Positions 63,233 to 64,000 of a DNA stretch of 64,000 bases are shown piece after piece. Made by a program: the position numbers and the translations under genes. The stretch comes from Pseudomonas sediminis (GTDB taxonomy: Bacteria; Pseudomonadota; Gammaproteobacteria; Pseudomonadales; Pseudomonadaceae), in NCBI RefSeq assembly GCF_039555755.1, contig NZ_CP154631.1, forward strand, positions 3,472,001 to 3,536,000. Direction: 5' to 3'. The notes beneath the pieces were generated by a model, which was not told where the DNA came from, did no database searches, and worked only from the letters and a program-made list of their open reading frames with translations. Position 1 is the first letter of the stretch. Each line of letters begins with the position of its first letter.

Positions 63233-64000
63233 TCATGCCATTGAGCCTGTAGCCAGCAACTTCGGCAGACGCACCAGGTTGCTTGCCGCCATGGCCAGCT
63301 GGAACAGCGCGTCGACACGCTCAAGTCCGCGTTGCTTCACCTGGCGCAGCCCGGCCGCCGCCTTGAGCCAGCCGAAGTGGGTTTCGATCCAGGCGCGAAT
63401 CTTCAGGCTCAGACCATAGCCGGCGTGGCGCGTGGTACGGCCATCGATGGCGCTGCGCCGACCATTGGTGTTCTGCGCAACATGGGGTGTCACGCCGAGG
63501 GCACGACAGGCGGCCACGAAGTCTGCCGTATCGTAAGCCTTGTCCGCAGCCAAGGTGCGTCGACGGCGACCACCCAGCTTGCTCAGCATCGCCAGCGCGG
63601 CTTCGCGTTCGCCACGGCCACAGGCCAGAGTCACATGAGCACTGCGCACCAGACCACTGCGGTGTTCCATCAGCACATGCCCCATGTAACTCAGCTGCGC
63701 GCCGGTCTTGTGGCTCTTTCGGTACAGCCGGGCATCCGGATCGCTGGTCGAGGCGTGGGTGTCGTTGCTGCGCTTGTGCCCCTTGAAGTCCGGCGGGGCA
63801 TTGCGTGGTCCGGGGCCTTGATCGTCTGGCGTATCGTCCTTGGGACGGAAACTCTTCTGAGAGGCCCAGGCTTGCAGCAATGTGCCGTCGACCGAGAAGT
63901 GCTCATCCGAGATCAGCCCCTGCTTCTCCGCCAGGCGTACCACCTCGCTCAGAAACCCGGCGGCCACTGCCTGGGCATTGAGGCGGTCACGATTCTTCGA
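63087..64000 (-). mobile_element. IS5-type insertion sequence, one end
   Basis: The element carries the transposase listed below and runs past the window end. The left border is placed near 63087, where the flagellar leader changes to AGCCTGTTGAAATTCGCC, a plausible IS terminus. This border is not proven. The element sits between fleP and the expected fleQ. Confidence 0.6.
63233..64000 (-). CDS. IS5-type transposase, C-terminal part (runs off window)
   Basis: The minus-strand frame is open from the window edge to TGA at 63233-63235 (256 codons seen). Catalytic acidic residues appear in HFSVDGTLLQAWASQKSFRP (first Asp), TLAADKAYDTADFVAACRAL (second Asp) and AWIETHFGWLKAAAGLRQVK (Glu), typical of IS5/IS1182-like DDE transposases. 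No lesion is visible, so it may be active. It differs from the IS5 transposase at the left end of the window. Confidence 0.88.
   Translation of the reverse strand, partial: SKNRDRLNAQAVAAGFLSEVVRLAEKQGLISDEHFSVDGTLLQAWASQKSFRPKDDTPDDQGPGPRNAPPDFKGHKRSNDTHASTSDPDARLYRKSHKTGAQLSYMGHVLMEHRSGLVRSAHVTLACGRGEREAALAMLSKLGGRRRRTLAADKAYDTADFVAACRALGVTPHVAQNTNGRRSAIDGRTTRHAGYGLSLKIRAWIETHFGWLKAAAGLRQVKQRGLERVDALFQLAMAASNLVRLPKLLATGSMA

Overview
The window looks like a chromosomal piece of a Pseudomonas, probably from the P. mendocina/pseudoalcaligenes/aeruginosa side of the genus. This is an inference from high GC, GTAGGAGC-type palindromic repeats, RpoN (-24/-12) and FliA (sigma-28) flagellar promoters, and the gene order flgZ-flgN-flgM-flgA / cheV-cheR / flgBCDE / flgFGHIJKL / fliC-flaG-fliD-fliS-fliS'-fleP. 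No rRNA or CRISPR array was seen. Two tRNA genes are present: Ser-CGA at 9652-9741 and Arg-CCU at 26836-26910.

1-9741 reads as accessory DNA next to tRNA-Ser. It begins with nested, decayed insertion sequences: a partial IS5 transposase, an IS5 relic with an amber codon and a frameshift, and an IS630 fragment. A compact catabolic-looking cluster follows on the minus strand: TRAP transporter dctP-dctQ-dctM, a metal-dependent cyclase-family hydrolase, a CobW metallochaperone with a His-rich loop, and an amidase. A LysR regulator is encoded divergently. Between that regulator and the tRNA lie a 3' fragment of a U32 peptidase gene and three direct repeats. The natural reading is import of a small organic acid or amide, hydrolysis by a metalloenzyme and an amidase, and metal supply by CobW. 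The substrate is unknown.

9742-26760 is mostly ordinary chromosome. It carries a possible small RNA; a self-regulated tetR-adaptor-RND efflux operon with a clear operator; metR/metE with a MetR box; an alpha/beta hydrolase; a small DUF6316-like protein; a DMT transporter; and an amino-acid catabolic module (Lrp regulator, indolepyruvate-ferredoxin-oxidoreductase-like enzyme, Leu/Phe/Val-type dehydrogenase).

26836-38910 is an iron region under Fur-like boxes. It resembles the alcaligin-type hydroxamate siderophore locus: monooxygenase, MFS exporter, GNAT acyltransferase, NIS synthetase, Rieske oxygenase, TonB receptor. It is broken in several places: the monooxygenase has lost its 3' part, the synthetase has an amber codon and a 2-nt deletion, and the receptor has an amber codon. 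The opposite-strand uptake genes (binding protein, double permease, FhuF-like reductase) look intact, but no ATPase gene is nearby.

38975-41973 holds sstT, a small CxxC protein candidate and an MFS transporter. 41986-62856 is a nearly complete flagellar and chemotaxis block with identifiable sigma-54 and sigma-28 promoters. FlgE and FliC have central segments with different codon use, and FlgI has an unusual N-terminal extension. At the right edge an IS5-type element sits where fleQ, the master flagellar regulator, would be expected. fleQ itself is not in the window.
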